Shown: positions 48,400-60,322, numbered from the stretch's first letter. The stretch is 64,000 nucleotides of DNA from Cannabis sativa (GCF_029168945.1 NC_083603.1:52524406-52588405), one strand, 5' to 3'. Numbers and translations: made by a program. Notes: generated by a model from the sequence alone, not told the origin.

Positions 48400-48880
48400 A
48401 TGAATAACCCACACCCCGATCCTCTCTTAGTTACTATCTTAGCAAAAGAACTCTATAGTGTGAAAATGCATCCCGGTAGTTGCATTAACTCGCACTGTTG
48501 ATGATGAATGCGAAATTCCAAAAGGCAAATCTGCGGGAATTGATTTATCAAGAGAACAATGGGTCCAACTTATCCTTAATAGTCTTCCTCCGGAGTATAA
48601 TGAATTTGTTATCTCTTATATGATCAACAATTCTAACTCCTCCGACATGGACAAGCTCGAAACAGAATTACGAGCCCATGAACGGAACTTGATTGCAATG
48701 GGTCCCCCTGGTTTGCAATCAACAATCGAAGGAAAAGGACTAGGTATGAAGGATCTAGCAAAGCTAGCTTCTTCAAGTACAATTATCAGACATAATCTTC
48801 TATGTTCGGATTGTAATGGAAAGGGTCATCATGAAGAACGATGTCCCAGGCTTCTAAACAATTCAAACGAAGGTAATGCT
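48400..48880 (+). pseudogene. Element C short gag with CCHC zinc knuckle
   Basis: ATG at 48400 (MNNPHPDPLL), a frame break near 48493-48500, then SREQWVQLILNSLPPEYNEF, and the knuckle CSDCNGKGHHEERC. The N-terminal gag domain is absent, as in B. Confidence 0.8.
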
Positions 48881-51800
48881 TTTGTCTTTGAATCATGTGT
48901 TTTAGAGAACGACAAATCCATCTGGATTGTTGATTCAGGGTCTACTAACCATGTATGTTCTTCACTGCGGTTGCTTGAAACACAGGAAAATCTACTTCCG
49001 GGAGAGTTACGGCTTAAAGTTGGCAATGGCGAATTAGTATCGGTCAAAGCTAGAGGAAAAGCCCGCATCAAGTTTCAACAAAGATTTTTAATTTTAGAAA
49101 ATGTTTTATTTATTCCAAACTTTAGTAGAAACTTGATTAGTGTCTCATGTTTGCAAACACAATTTTATATATTGAATTTTTCGAGTACAAATTGTTCAAT
49201 TTCTCGTAATGGATTTCAAATATGTGTTGCTATAATGGAACAAGGGCTTTATGTTTTAAGACCGAGTACTCAAATCTCACTAAATAGTGAACTTTTCGGT
49301 GTAGCTAGACCTAGAAACCTAAAAAGAAAAGAGATTGATAATGATGATCAAACTTATCTATGGCATTTACGTTTAGGTCATATAGGCTTTGATAGACTCA
49401 ATAGGCTCACCAAAGACGGTCCATTAAAAAATGTCGTCCTAGGTGAACTGCCAGTATGCGAGTCCTGCCTAGAGGAAAAATGACTAAACGTTCTTTCTCT
49501 GCAAAGGGAGAGCGTGCCAAAATCCCTCTAGGGTTAGTGCATTCGATGTCCGCGGACCTTTGAATGTCAAAGCCCGAGGTGGTTATGAGTATTTTGTCAC
49601 TTTCATTGACGATTTCTCTAGATATAGTTTTCTTTACCTAATGCAAAAGAAATGCTGAAACGTTTGAAAAGTTTCAAGAATTTCATGCTTTGGCCCAAAA
49701 CCAATTAGGTAAATCATTAAAGATCTTGCGAACTGATAGGGGTTGAGAATATATGGATATGCAGTTCAAAGATCATTTAATTGAACTTGGAATTGAATCC
49801 CAATACATCGCCCCAAACTACTCCACAACAAAATGGAGTTGCGAAAGAAGAAATCGCACTCTTTTGGAAATGGTTAGGTCTATGCTTTGAGTTATTCAAC
49901 TCGTCTACGTCCTTCCGGGGATATGCTATACGGATGGCAAATGACATTTTAAATGTTGTTCCATCTAAAGCAGATCCCTAAGACACCCGTCGAACTTTGG
50001 AATGGTCGAACACCTAGTTTGCGCCATTACGGAATTTGGGGGTGCCCCGCTCATGTCTTAAGAAAGAAAGAAGGCAAACTTGAATCACGTACCGAAGTAT
50101 TCATGTTTGTTGGAAATTCTAAAGAGACTAGGGGTGGACTATTTTATAGTCACAAGGATAATAAAGTGTTTGTTTCTACAAATGCTACTTTCCTTGAAGA
50201 GAACTATATTAAAGACTACAAACCGAAAAGTAAAGTTGTTCTAGAGGAATTGCTATCAGATATAAGTCCTTCCAATGTTCCGTCCTCTTCCACTCGTGAA
50301 GAAGACGATCCCACTCCCTCGGTTGAACAACCGAGAAATCTACTACTAAAGTTTACGTTCGGAAGACAACCATACCTCGTCGTAGTGGGAGAGTTTCAAC
50401 AAAACACTGCTCGTTATGGCTTGGATGGTGAAATCAATATGGTCGTAGGTGACGGTATTGATGACGATCCATTAACCTATAAACGAGGCAATGGCTAGTC
50501 CGCAACGGAAACGATGGTCGGCGGAATGGATTCGAAATGGATTCCATGAAAAAGAACAAAGTCCGGGAATATGTAGACGCACTCGACGACTATCATCCGA
50601 TAGGATGCAAGTGGGTTTACAAGAAGAAAAGAGGAGCCGGAGGCGAAGTCGAAACTTTCAAAGCTAGACTTGTAGCCAAGGGTTATACCCAAAGAGAAGG
50701 CGTGGACTATGAGGAAACTTTTAGTCCCGTTGCCATGCTCAAATCCATCCGAATTCTTCTCTCCATAGTTTCTTGCTTTCGATTATGAAATCCGGCAAAT
50801 GGATGTCAAGACCGCCTTCCTTAATGGGGTACTTGAAGAAACCATCTATATGGAGCAACCGAAGGTTATGTTCTTCACAGGCAAGAAAAGAAAGTTTGCA
50901 AGTTAAACGGGTCTATCTATGGACTCAAGCAAGCTTCTCGCTCATGGAACAAGAGGTTTGATGAAATCATCAAAACCTACGGCTTTCTTCAGAATGAAGA
51001 TGAACCTTGTGTTTACCAACTCAAGGAAGACCAAATAGTAGTATTCCTGGTCCTTTATGTTGATGACATTTTGATCATTGGAAACAATGTCAAGAAAATG
51101 ACTCACATTAAGGAATGGCTCAACACTCAATTCGATATGAAAGATTTGGGTGAAGCAGCCTATGTTCTTGGTATTCGGATTATAAGAAAGCCGGAAGAAC
51201 GGATCTCTTACTCTCTCTCAAACGACCTACATAGACAAAGTCTTAGAGAGATTCTCCATGAGCAACACCAATGGGGCAAACATGCCTTCTAGATATGGTA
51301 TTCGTCTATCTAAGGAACGATCACACCGTGATCCTCGAGATAGAGGACATGGCGAAAATTCCCTATGCCTCTGCGGTTGGAAGTCTAATGTATGCAATGT
51401 TATGCACTAGACACGACATACGGTATGCTGTTGGAATCGTGAGCGGTATCGATCTAATCCGGGACAAGAACATTGGAATGCGATTAAGTATATTACGAAA
51501 TACTTAAAGAGTACAAGGAATCTTGTGTTAGTCTACAAGGGTGGTGCTTTAAATCCCATAGGCTACAACGATTCGGATTTCCGGGCAAGTCTTGAAGACG
51601 GAAATCAACATCTCGGGATGGTGTTTACTCTTGGGGGTGGAGCGGTGGTTTGGAGAAGTGCTAAACAAACCGCAATATCGGACTCAACTATGGAAGGCGA
51701 ATACATAGCAGACTCGAAGGCCGCAAAAGAACTTGTACGGCTAAGAAAGTTCTTCACCAGCATAGGAGTTGTTCCTGGAATGGAAAAGCCTCTGGTACTA

Positions 51801-52020
51801 CTCTGTGATAACAATGGAGCAATAGCAAACAGTAAAGAACCTCGAAGCCACAAGAGAAGCAAACACATTGAAAGGAAGTATCACATTATCAGAGAATACG
51901 TGGCAAGAGGGGACGTACTAGTTGAGAAAGTTGACACGAGAGGACAACCTACCTGATCCATTTACCAAAGTCTTGGCCGTGACGGCCTTTGAAAAGCACC
52001 GTCGAATTTAGGATTAATTG
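48881..52020 (+). pseudogene. Element C pol remnants: protease, integrase, RT, RNase H
   Basis: In order: protease with IVDSGSTNHVC (about 48930) fused in one frame to the pre-integrase YLWHLRLGHIGFDRL and CESCLEEK (to 49483); integrase with FVTFIDDFSR (about 49600); a stop (TGA) at about 49744 in the segment after TDRG; the integrase C-terminal FVGNSKETRGGLF (about 50110); [11 protein letters not shown] and [20 protein letters not shown] (about 50600-50720), [10 protein letters not shown] (about 50800), YVDDILIIGNN (about 51060); RNase H DSTMEGEYIA, DNNGAIANSKEPRSHKRSKH (about 51690-51870). The usual Ala of the AEYIA box is Gly here. At least six frame changes. The same fold of breaks is partly shared with B, which means either inherited defects or systematic errors. 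Confidence 0.9.
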
Positions 52021-52047
52021 ATATGTACTAATTAGTTTTATATTAGT

Positions 52048-52060
52048 GCAAGTGGGAGTT
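52048..52060 (+). other. Element C polypurine tract
   Basis: GCAAGTGGGAGTT directly before the 3' LTR. Confidence 0.8.
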
Positions 52061-53951
52061 TGTTAGGTTTTATGCCCTAAATAAAACTCCATTTCAATGT
52101 AATCTATTTTATTCAACATCAATAAAGAAACAGAAGTATTTTTCATTCATTTGTGTATGTTTTGGTTCACTTTATCAATTGCTTGTCTAATTGATTTATA
52201 AATTCATCTTAAACCCTTTTCACATACTTGATCATGTTTATTGTCTTGTCATCACATTGGAAAGTAAACATGACTATGTGAATAAAGTTTCCTAGATTTA
52301 TCGGACACGGGGTTTTGCGATATGATAATCTACAACAAGAGTTTACTTGTATTTGGAGAAATACTATGTTCTTTCCAGAACATTGGTTAAAGTAAAGCTC
52401 AGGTTGGATGCATGGAGTATGCATCGGAAGGGACCGATATTGAACTTTGAATTAGATTTAATTAAAGTTACCGTAAAATCTATTCAAGTCAATATCGCCA
52501 AGTTGATCCTAGATCAAATGATCTTAATCCCGTTATGATTAGGCTCAATCTTGAAAGGCTATTCGTGTTCTTTGATTTGTTAGTTAAGCCTACTTTTAGG
52601 TCGGGGTGATACGTACATTTTGGGAACACAGTAGTGCAATTGAGTGGGAGCGCTAGCATAAACATGGAATCTATAGCTTCTATACTGGCAAATAGTAAGC
52701 AAAGGATGATTTCCTTCGAGCTTGGCCAAACGAAAATAAATGGTGGAGATCTCATTTCACATAAGCCGAAATATCATTTATACGGGGTCAAGTGTTTTAA
52801 GGATAAAATACATGGTAGGGTGTTACGGTAATTTAATCCCTTTACTATGTAGATCATTCATATAGAGGATCATTGATCAAATTAGGATTATAACAATGGA
52901 TAACTAATGATGTGTCTATATGGTGGAACATATAGAGCATTCTATATGCGAGAGTGCAATTCGAAGTTCTATGCGTGGATTCAACGAAGAATTAATAAGT
53001 TAGTGAATTTTAGTGCTAAATTCTTGATCTACTTATTGGAAGCTCGGTTATATAGACCCATGGTCCCCCCACTAGTTGAGATAATATTGCTTGTAAGACT
53101 CATGTAATTGGTTTTGATTAATCAATTATAATTCACAAATTAGACTATGTCTATTTGTGAAATTTTCACTAAGTAAGGGCGAAATTGTAAAGAAAGAGTT
53201 AACAGGGGCATATTTGTTAATTGTGATACTTTGTATGGTGCAATTAATAAATATGATAAATGACAATATTATTTAATAATTATTTATAGTTATTAAATAG
53301 TTAGAATTGGCATTTAAATGATTGAATTAGGAAATTGGCATTTTTGAGAAAATCAGATACAAAAGTGGTAAAATTGCAAAATTGCAAAAATCAAGGCCCA
53401 GTCCACCTAGCCTAGGGCCGGCCACTTATGTTATCTTTTTTAAATGATTTTTTCATTATTTTAATGCCATATAATTCAAATCAAACCCTAGAAGGAATGC
53501 TATAAATAGATAGTGAAGGCTTCAGGAAAATTACACTTTCTGAATCAGAAAAACCTGAGCCTCCACTCTCTTCTCTAGCCGCCACTCTCTCTCTCTTTTC
53601 TTCCTCAAAATTTCGAACCTCTCTTAGTGATTAGAGTAGTGCCCACACACATCAAGCAATACCTCAATCATAGTGAGGAAGATTGTGAAGAAAGATCAAC
53701 AGCAAAGGAGATTCAGCATCAAGGATTCAGAGAAGAAGATCCAGGTTCAGATCTTGATAATACTCTGCTACAGAAAGGAATCAAGGGTTAGAGATCTGAA
53801 CGGAAGGAGTCATTATAATTCCGCTGCACCCAATGTAAGGTTTCTTAAACTTTATATGTGTTTAATTTATCGTTTTAGAAAGTTCATATTTAGGATGTTA
53901 ATAAACATACTTGTGAGTAGATCTAAGATCCTGGTAAAATAATATCCAACA
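52061..53951 (+). repeat. Element C 3' LTR
   Basis: 1891 bp. Carries a cluster of CAG/CTG-context differences from the 5' LTR between 52243 and 52975. Confidence 0.95.
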
Positions 53952-55647
53952 TTTCTAGCAATGGTTAAACACCATTAAGGTATGTGGTTAAAGATCTTGC
54001 GAACTGATAGGGGTGGAGAAATAGTTAGTAGATATGCAGTTCAAAGATCATTACATTGATTTTTGAATTATATCCAAACTTACCTCCCCAGAAATTTCGA
54101 GTTGCATGTTGATGATTAGTTACTAGTCGTTGCCTAAATCCTTCTATGGTAATACAATTTCAGAATGATGTAATGGTTGTATACTTAATGTAAATCATTA
54201 CTAGATTCATGGATGACCTAATCAAAATCTTAAGAAAAGCTAGAACTGTTAACCATGGTTTGTTAGCTATTCTAAGTGATTAGGGGTGGACCATCCCATT
54301 GTCAATAGATAAGAAAGTGTTTGTTCAAACAAATACTACTTTTCTAAGAAAATGACTAAGTCCGGAAAAACAAGTAGCAAATAAAGGAGATACTTAATTC
54401 TTGATTCCAAAAGTGTTCTATCATCTTATATGACATATGATGATCCCACTGCCTCTGTTGTCTTGTCACAACCGAAGAGATCAATACCATTTAGTTTTCT
54501 TAGACATAATTCACGGTACCTTGTCGTAGTGGGAGAGTTTCTAGGAACTCACCTTCTTATGACTTGGGAGACACTAGTGATTAAAATCCATTGTGAGTTT
54601 AAACAAGTAATGGATTGTCAAGATAAGAAACTAAGAAGAAAGCCAATAGAACTATGGTTTAATCCATTCACATGGAGTAACCTAAAGTTTTCTATTACAA
54701 GGACATAAAAGGAAATTTTCGTTAATAAGTCTATTCTATGGACTTAACAAAACTTCCTGTTCCTAGTATTATAGGTTTGAGTTTATCTAAACCTATGGCT
54801 TGTGGTATACCTGGTAATTACTTACTCTAATGCAAGCAACTTACTTTAGTAAGATGCTGAAGCATTTTCTTTCTAATGGCAATCTATAGAAGCTTCACAA
54901 CTTCTTAGGTATAGATTTTATTTATCTAAGGAAAAGTCTTAACTATTCCAGAAAAGATAAAGCCATGAAAGAATTTCTTACATCAACAGTGAGAGGTCTT
55001 AGATATGCTTTTGTATGCCTTAGACCAGACACCTGCTGTTGAGTGGGAGTAATGAGTAGGTATCAGATTAATCCAGGAGAAGAACATTGGAAGACAATCA
55101 AGTAAATCCTAAGATAAAGAAGAGGAACTATATGTTAGTCAATAAGGGTGTGTTTAAAACTCTTAGACTACACCATATCAGATTTCGAAATTTGCCTATG
55201 TGCTAGTAAATCTTTCTGATAAGATGGTGATTACTCTGGGGGTGGAATAGTGATTTTGGAGAAGTGTAAAAACCTATACGGAAGTCTCTAGGTCTACCAG
55301 TAGATAGACCGATTGTTAAAGGCAGGAAAGTTACTTATTCAGTCTAAGGAAAGTTCTATACATCTTTGGCACCATTCCAAATTGCCTTAAACTACTAGTG
55401 TTAATTTCCTGATTAACCAAAAGTAGTTGCCAAAGGTATAGAATCCAGTATCCCAAGAGAGTAGACATATAGAGAGGAATTTCACATTATCAATGATTTT
55501 GTGATTAAAGGAAGAGTAATAGTGGAGAAAAGGTTGTGTTTAATTCAACCTTTCAGATCCTATTACGAGGAGTTTACTACTACTACACTTGATTTGTATA
55601 TCAAGGTGTTGAGATTATTTGAAACGCACTTTTTGTTTTATATTAGT
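53952..55647 (+). pseudogene. Element D decayed pol (right of C)
   Basis: Collinear with C pol: AAAGATCTTGCGAACTGATA at 53990 matches C at 49720. Later stretches match the SGRV-like linker (54520-54540), RT and RNase H, but with dense substitutions and indels. The longest frame (54430-54708) is a relic of the integrase-RT linker. No catalytic box is intact. Confidence 0.75.
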
Positions 55648-55660
55648 GCAAGTGGGAGTT
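55648..55660 (+). other. Element D polypurine tract
   Basis: GCAAGTGGGAGTT directly before the 3' LTR; conserved although pol is decayed. Confidence 0.8.
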
Positions 55661-57547
55661 TGTTGGGTTTTATGCCCTAAATAAAACTCATTTCAATATA
55701 ATCAGATTTACTTATTAATATAGATCAGAAATAACATTTAATGTTGCATGGTTCACATGATTTATTTCATGATTATATGTACATAATGTATAAATTCATG
55801 TGAAACCCTTTTCACATACTTGATCCTTGTTTATTGTGCCGTCAACACATTGGAAAGTAAACATGACTATGTGAATAAAGTTTCCTAGATTTATCGGACA
55901 CGGGGTTTTTTTGCGATATGATAATCTACAACAGAGTTTACTTGTATTTGGAGAAATACTATGTTCTTTCCAGAACATTGGTTAAAGTAAAGCTCAGGTT
56001 GGATGCATGGAGTATGCATCGGAAGGGACCGATATTGAACTTTGACTTAGATTTATTAAACTTACCGTAATATCTATTCAAGTCAATATCGCCTAAGTTG
56101 ATCCTAGATCAAATGATCTTAATCCTGATATGATTAGGCTCAATCTTGAAAGGCTATTCGTGTTCTTTGATTTGTTAGTTAAGCCTACTTTTAGGTCAGG
56201 GTGATACGTACATTTTGGGAACACGGTAGTGCAATTGAGTGGGAGCGCTAGCATAAACATGGAATCTATAGCTTCTATCTGGCAAATAGTAAGCAAAGGA
56301 TGATCTCCTTCGAGCTTGACCAAACGAACATAAATGGTGGAGTACTCATTTCACATAAGCTGAAATATCATTTATACGGGGTCAAGTGTTTTAAGGAATA
56401 AATACATTGTAGGGTGTAACGGTAATTTAATCCCTTTACAGTGTAGATCATTCATATAGAGGATCATTGATCACATTAGGATTATAACAATGGATAACTA
56501 ATGATGTGTCTATATGGTGGAACATATAGAGCATTCTATATAACTGAGAGTGCAATTCTAAGTTCTATGCGTGGATTCAACGAAGAATTAATAAGTTAGT
56601 GAATTTTAGTGCTAAATTCTTGATCTACTTATTGGAAGCTCGGTTATATAGACCCATGGTCCCCCCACTAGTTGAGATAATATTGCTTGTAAGACTCATG
56701 TAATTGGTTTTGATTAATCAATTATAATTCACGAATTAGACTATGTCTATTTGTGAAATTTTCACTAAGTAAGGGCGAAATTGTAAAGAAAGAGTATATA
56801 GGGGCATATTTGTTAATTATGATACTTTGTATGGTTCAATTAATAAATATGATAAATGACAATATTATTTAATAATTATTTATAGTTATTAAATAGTTAG
56901 AATTGGCATTTAAATGATTGAATTAGGAAATTGGCATTTTTGAGAAAATCAGATACAAAAAGTGGTAAAATTGCAAAATTGCAAAAATAAGGCCCAGTCC
57001 ACCTAGCCTAGGGCCGGCCACTTATGTCATCTTTTTTAAATGATTTTTTCATTATTTTAATGCCATATAATTCAAATCAAGCCCTAGAGGAATGCTATAA
57101 ATAGATAGTGAAGGCTTCAGAAAAATTACACACTTTCTGAATCAGAAAAACCTGAGCCTCCACTCTCTTCTCTAGCCGCCACTCTCTCTCTCTTTTCTTC
57201 CTCAATATTTCGAACCTCTCTTAGTGATTAGAGTAGTGCCCACACACATCAAGTGATACCTCAATCATAGTGAGGAAGATCGTGAAGAAAGATCATCAGC
57301 AAAGGAGATTCAACATCAAAGATTCAGAGAAAGAGATCCAGGTTCAGATATTGATAATGCTCTGCTACAGAAAGGAATCAAGGGCTAGATATCTGAACGG
57401 AAGGAGTCATATTATTCCGCTGCACCCAATGTAAGGTTTCCTAAACTTTATATGTGTTTATTTCATCGTTTTAGAAAGTTCTTATTTAGGATGTTAATAA
57501 ACATACTTGTGAGTAGATCTAAGATCCTGGTAAAATAAATTCCAACA
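55661..57547 (+). repeat. Element D 3' LTR
   Basis: 1887 bp; differs from the 5' LTR at only a few places, mostly CAG/CTG contexts (55799, 55829, 55894-55916, 56543). Confidence 0.95.
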
Positions 57548-57552
57548 ATTTA

Positions 57553-58527
57553 TACATGGTATCAGTGTTCTCCCGAACACTCCTAGTCCACGGGGCCACG
57601 CCCAGAGAATGAAATCAATTAATAAAGTATCAAAATTACAAAGACAATTGACTTAAACAAGTTTAGACTCCCTCTAAAGTATTGCTGCAATCCTTTGTAA
57701 TCCACTTTATGAATCTGACTTCTTGAAACACCTTAAAGCCCGAACTCCCTTCGTCTTTGAAGTGTGAGTGCTTACTTCCTCCCGAAGTAAGGCTTCAACA
57801 AGTCTTCTCCCGAAGACCAAGTGCTTACTTCCTCCCGAAGTAAGGCTTTATCAAATCTTCTCCCGAAGACCAATCTCTTGTTCAGTCAAGTAGTTCTTCA
57901 CAACCTCTAGGATAGAGTAAGAACATAAATAGAACAACTAGAACCTAGATGAACAACTAGGCTCTCACAAAACAAAGAAAGACTCTCTTCTCTCAAAAGA
58001 TAAATGTAGAAAATGAATAATGGAAGAGGTAATTCGAATGGTTGCTCTCTAGGCTCTATTTATAGAACATAGAAACCAAAGAGGCAACCACAAGTTCGAA
58101 TTAGCAGCTGTACAAAAACTTTCCAAAGAAAACACGATCTGCAGCATCAGATTCGGATGCTGACGCAGCAGATCAGAACAGAAACGAGAAACTTGCTATA
58201 ATCGGGTCCGATCCTCTATTAATGCTTGATTCCTGCCAAAAATAGATTAGATATTCTGATTGTATCAAGATACAATCGAAATCAATAAGGAAAAGGCAAT
58301 AACCAAAGTTTCCTTAAAAAAGACAACTTTCCAAAAGAGAATTGCTTCTCTTTTAAGAAGTTTCCAAATAAAAGAAAGTCCAGCTGAAAAGTGCAACTTT
58401 CCTAACAAGGAAAAGAGCAACTACAATCCGAATAAACAAGGTAAGAAATCGGTTTTGAATGCACAAGAATCTTACCATAAAAGAAAAAATATTTTGTAAC
58501 TAACTTGCCAAAAAAAAAGACTTTACA
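57553..58527 (-). repeat. Element E 5' LTR, part 2
   Basis: Continues the LTR after D and its target duplicate (57548-57552). Matches 29418-30394. Ends TTTACA, followed by the GAGAT target copy. Confidence 0.93.
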
Positions 58528-58587
58528 GAGATAAAATTACTAGTTAAGATAAAAGCACAACATCAGTCAGTACTAGCTGTTAACTAC
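58528..58587 (-). other. Proximal 3' UTR of cysteine-rich gene 1
   Basis: 60 bp between the stop codon and element E, starting with the GAGAT target copy. Aligns with 60263-60322 of gene 2. Confidence 0.88.
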
Positions 58588-59067
58588 TTAGTCTGTCTTG
58601 AAAGAGAGAAGATTCTCAAAGGCAGCTTCGGCGGTGGAGGTACTACTGGGTGGGGGGCAGCTTTTTGGGCATTCCTCAACCTTATACGAGCACCAACAAC
58701 GAGGGCAAAGAGACCTATCACAGAGGCAACCTTCACTGCAGTTTGATGGGCACTTTCCTTGTCTCGTATCACTACGAACACACACCGAATTCCCAGCATC
58801 TTTGTTACACTCACAACTTATACATTTCGTTGGTCCTAAATGTCAAAAAATTAATATATTAATTAATGAACACATGTTTATATATACATATTACAAAAAG
58901 TAAGCCTTTTGGCCCTTGATGGAAAAAGAAAAAGAAAACTCACCAGGTGGTGGACAATAGGGAGAATGACCATTAGCAAAAAGCCCCACAAAGTCCACAC
59001 GAGCATGAGTTGTTACAGCCACAAGTGACAACATTAACAACACCAGGATAGCCTTGTTGAACGCCAT
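58588..59067 (-). CDS. Cysteine-rich secreted protein, gene 1 (two exons)
   Basis: Exon 1 is 58944-59067 (124 nt) and exon 2 is 58588-58835 (248 nt), giving 123 residues. The donor is GTGAGT and the acceptor TTTAG, an intron of 108 bp in phase 1 between Pro and Gly. The N-terminus MAFNKAILVLLMLSLVAVTT is a hydrophobic signal peptide, probably cut near THA-RV (residue 22-23). The mature part has 14 cysteines in the order YCPPPGP, C-x2-C-x-C, VCV, CPSNCSEGCLCDRSLCPRCW, CS, ECPKSCPPP, and ends in an acidic, cysteine-free tail. Even cysteine number and secretion suggest a disulfide-knotted apoplastic protein. The CP-x2-C and CxxCxC spacing faintly recalls potato type II proteinase inhibitors but does not match well; no activity is claimed. 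Paralog gene 2 lies 1.25 kb upstream. Its 3' UTR is split by a 29.3-kb insertion. Confidence 0.88.
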
Positions 59068-59136
59068 AGATATTAGATATTTGTTTGTATTGGAATGAGT
59101 AGTGTGAAGTTGAAGAGTGAGACTGAGATCTACAGA

Positions 59137-59145
59137 TATTTATAG
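59137..59145 (-). promoter_or_regulatory. TATA box of gene 1
   Basis: Minus strand CTATAAATA about 70 bp before the ATG, in the same position class as in gene 2. Confidence 0.75.
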
Positions 59146-60149
59146 CCAAGACAAGAAGAAAAGGCGTAGGATTAGGAATATATAATCATGCATATACGTG
59201 GGATGCAGTGCAGCTTGTGCAGGACACCTTAGCTTTGTATTTGTAGCATTCATATAAAGGCCACCAACACCGTGGTCCATGAACACATTTTTCAATATCA
59301 TTTTTTTTTTTTTTTGAAAAGAAGATGTTAATTAAAGATCGAAATTACACCTCCTGATTATTATATAAAATATTTTCAAGAATAATTAACACATTAATTA
59401 TATCTGTAAGATTTTTAAAAAATGTCCATATGACAAAACTGTGAACAGTAAAATTACATATTCTCGAAATAAACACATTTTTAATTAATAACGTAGCATT
59501 ACACGCGATTGACCTGACATGATTTGTATATAATTATTACTTTCATTTAATATTGGATCCATATATGTTAACCATATTTAGAATAGTGCCAGAGAAATGT
59601 TATATAACTTAATATAAATTCACTATAGTTTTTAAACTACCTTCAACTTTTTCAAAAAAACTAAATTACAAAATTTGTTGAAAATAAAAATAAAATGAAA
59701 AAAATTAGAAAAATAGAATGCCACATGATGATTTTCCTATATATATATATATTTATATAGATTTACCCATCTATATATCTATATAATCCTTTTGTTAAGA
59801 ATGATGACATGTCATGCTAATTGAGCTTTGTTGATCCTTCTTTGATTTTCTAAATTTTTTATTTTCATGCTAATTGAGCTTTGTTGATCATTCTCTGATT
59901 TTCTAAATTTTTTATTTCTATTTATTAAAGTATATTACATCTAGGTGGCAGCTTGGAGTTACAAAATTAAGGAGTTACAAACCATTATATTACATACTTA
60001 ATTAAAAGTATATTACATCTAGTTTGATAATAATCCTTTGCCCCAAATAATTGACGTACCATAACTTGTAACTTTTGGTAACAGTCCTTTGTCGAAATTT
60101 ATTAGTTTTCCTTCAGCACTGAAACATGATTTTTTAAAAGCAAAAAAGT
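59146..60149. other. Intergenic DNA between the two cysteine-rich genes
   Basis: AT-rich. Contains a poly-T run at about 59301-59315, a 53-bp tandem duplication (59813-59918), and a repeated AAGTATATTACATCTAG (about 59929 and 60007). No gene seen. Confidence 0.6.
59813..59918. repeat. 53-bp tandem duplication
   Basis: Two units (59813-59865, 59866-59918), each starting CATGCTAATTGAGCTTTG and ending in the TAAATTTTTTATTT stretch, with a few mismatches. Confidence 0.9.
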
Positions 60150-60173
60150 CAAGGTAATACCAACAGTTTGCAT

Positions 60174-60179
60174 TTTATT
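60174..60179 (-). terminator. Polyadenylation signal of gene 2
   Basis: Minus strand AATAAA, about 145 bp after the stop codon; conserved in gene 1 at 29162-29167. Confidence 0.65.
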
Positions 60180-60322
60180 TAACAAACAAGCTTACAGATT
60201 TTCAATAGACACAAGCCTCAACAATAGTAGCTGAAGCAAAGCTTTGCAAACATTGAGTAGATACATAGTTAATGAGATTACTTTTTAAGATAAAGCACGG
60301 CATTAGTACTACTGTTAATTAC

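Larger units (their letters stand above)
43851..53951 (+). mobile_element. Element C: Ty1/Copia LTR retrotransposon, structurally complete, frames broken
   Basis: 10,101 bp with LTRs 43851-45742 (1892 bp) and 52061-53951 (1891 bp), perfect target duplication TTTCT (43846-43850, 53952-53956), primer site 45745-45757, leader, short gag, pol in Copia order and a purine tract. Sister copy of B, same U3 type. It is the innermost and hence youngest layer of the right-hand nest. Coding frames carry several one-base shifts and one stop in the integrase, so as sequenced it is not autonomous, though some breaks may be sequence errors. Confidence 0.95.
37371..57547 (+). mobile_element. Element D: decayed (non-autonomous) Copia element with near-identical LTRs, carrying element C
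   Basis: Plus strand. LTRs 37371-39253 (1883 bp) and 55661-57547 (1887 bp), target duplication ATTTA (37366-37370, 57548-57552), primer site 39256-39268, purine tract 55648-55660. Without C it is about 10.1 kb. Interior DNA is collinear with B/C, but pol is full of stops and shifts and no gag is recognisable. LTR identity is high apart from CAG/CTG-context changes, so D jumped recently despite its dead coding region. It sits in the 5' LTR of E and was later hit by C in the former integrase region. Confidence 0.93.
29262..58527 (-). mobile_element. Element E: Sirevirus-like Copia retrotransposon, carrying nested elements D and C in its 5' LTR
   Basis: Minus strand. 3' LTR 29262-30394 (1133 bp). 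5' LTR split into 37215-37370 and 57553-58527 (1131 bp in all) by element D. Gag, protease, integrase, RT and RNase H are in Copia order. An initiator-tRNA-Met primer site lies at 37201-37212. Net length without D is about 9.1 kb. Placement near Sirevirus rests on the long gag with a coiled-coil-rich C-terminal half, the pol motifs and the many polypurine-like boxes before the 3' LTR, a known Sirevirus trait. E inserted into the 3' UTR of gene 1, in the same orientation as the gene. It is broken by one gag-pol frameshift and one pol stop. Confidence 0.92.
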
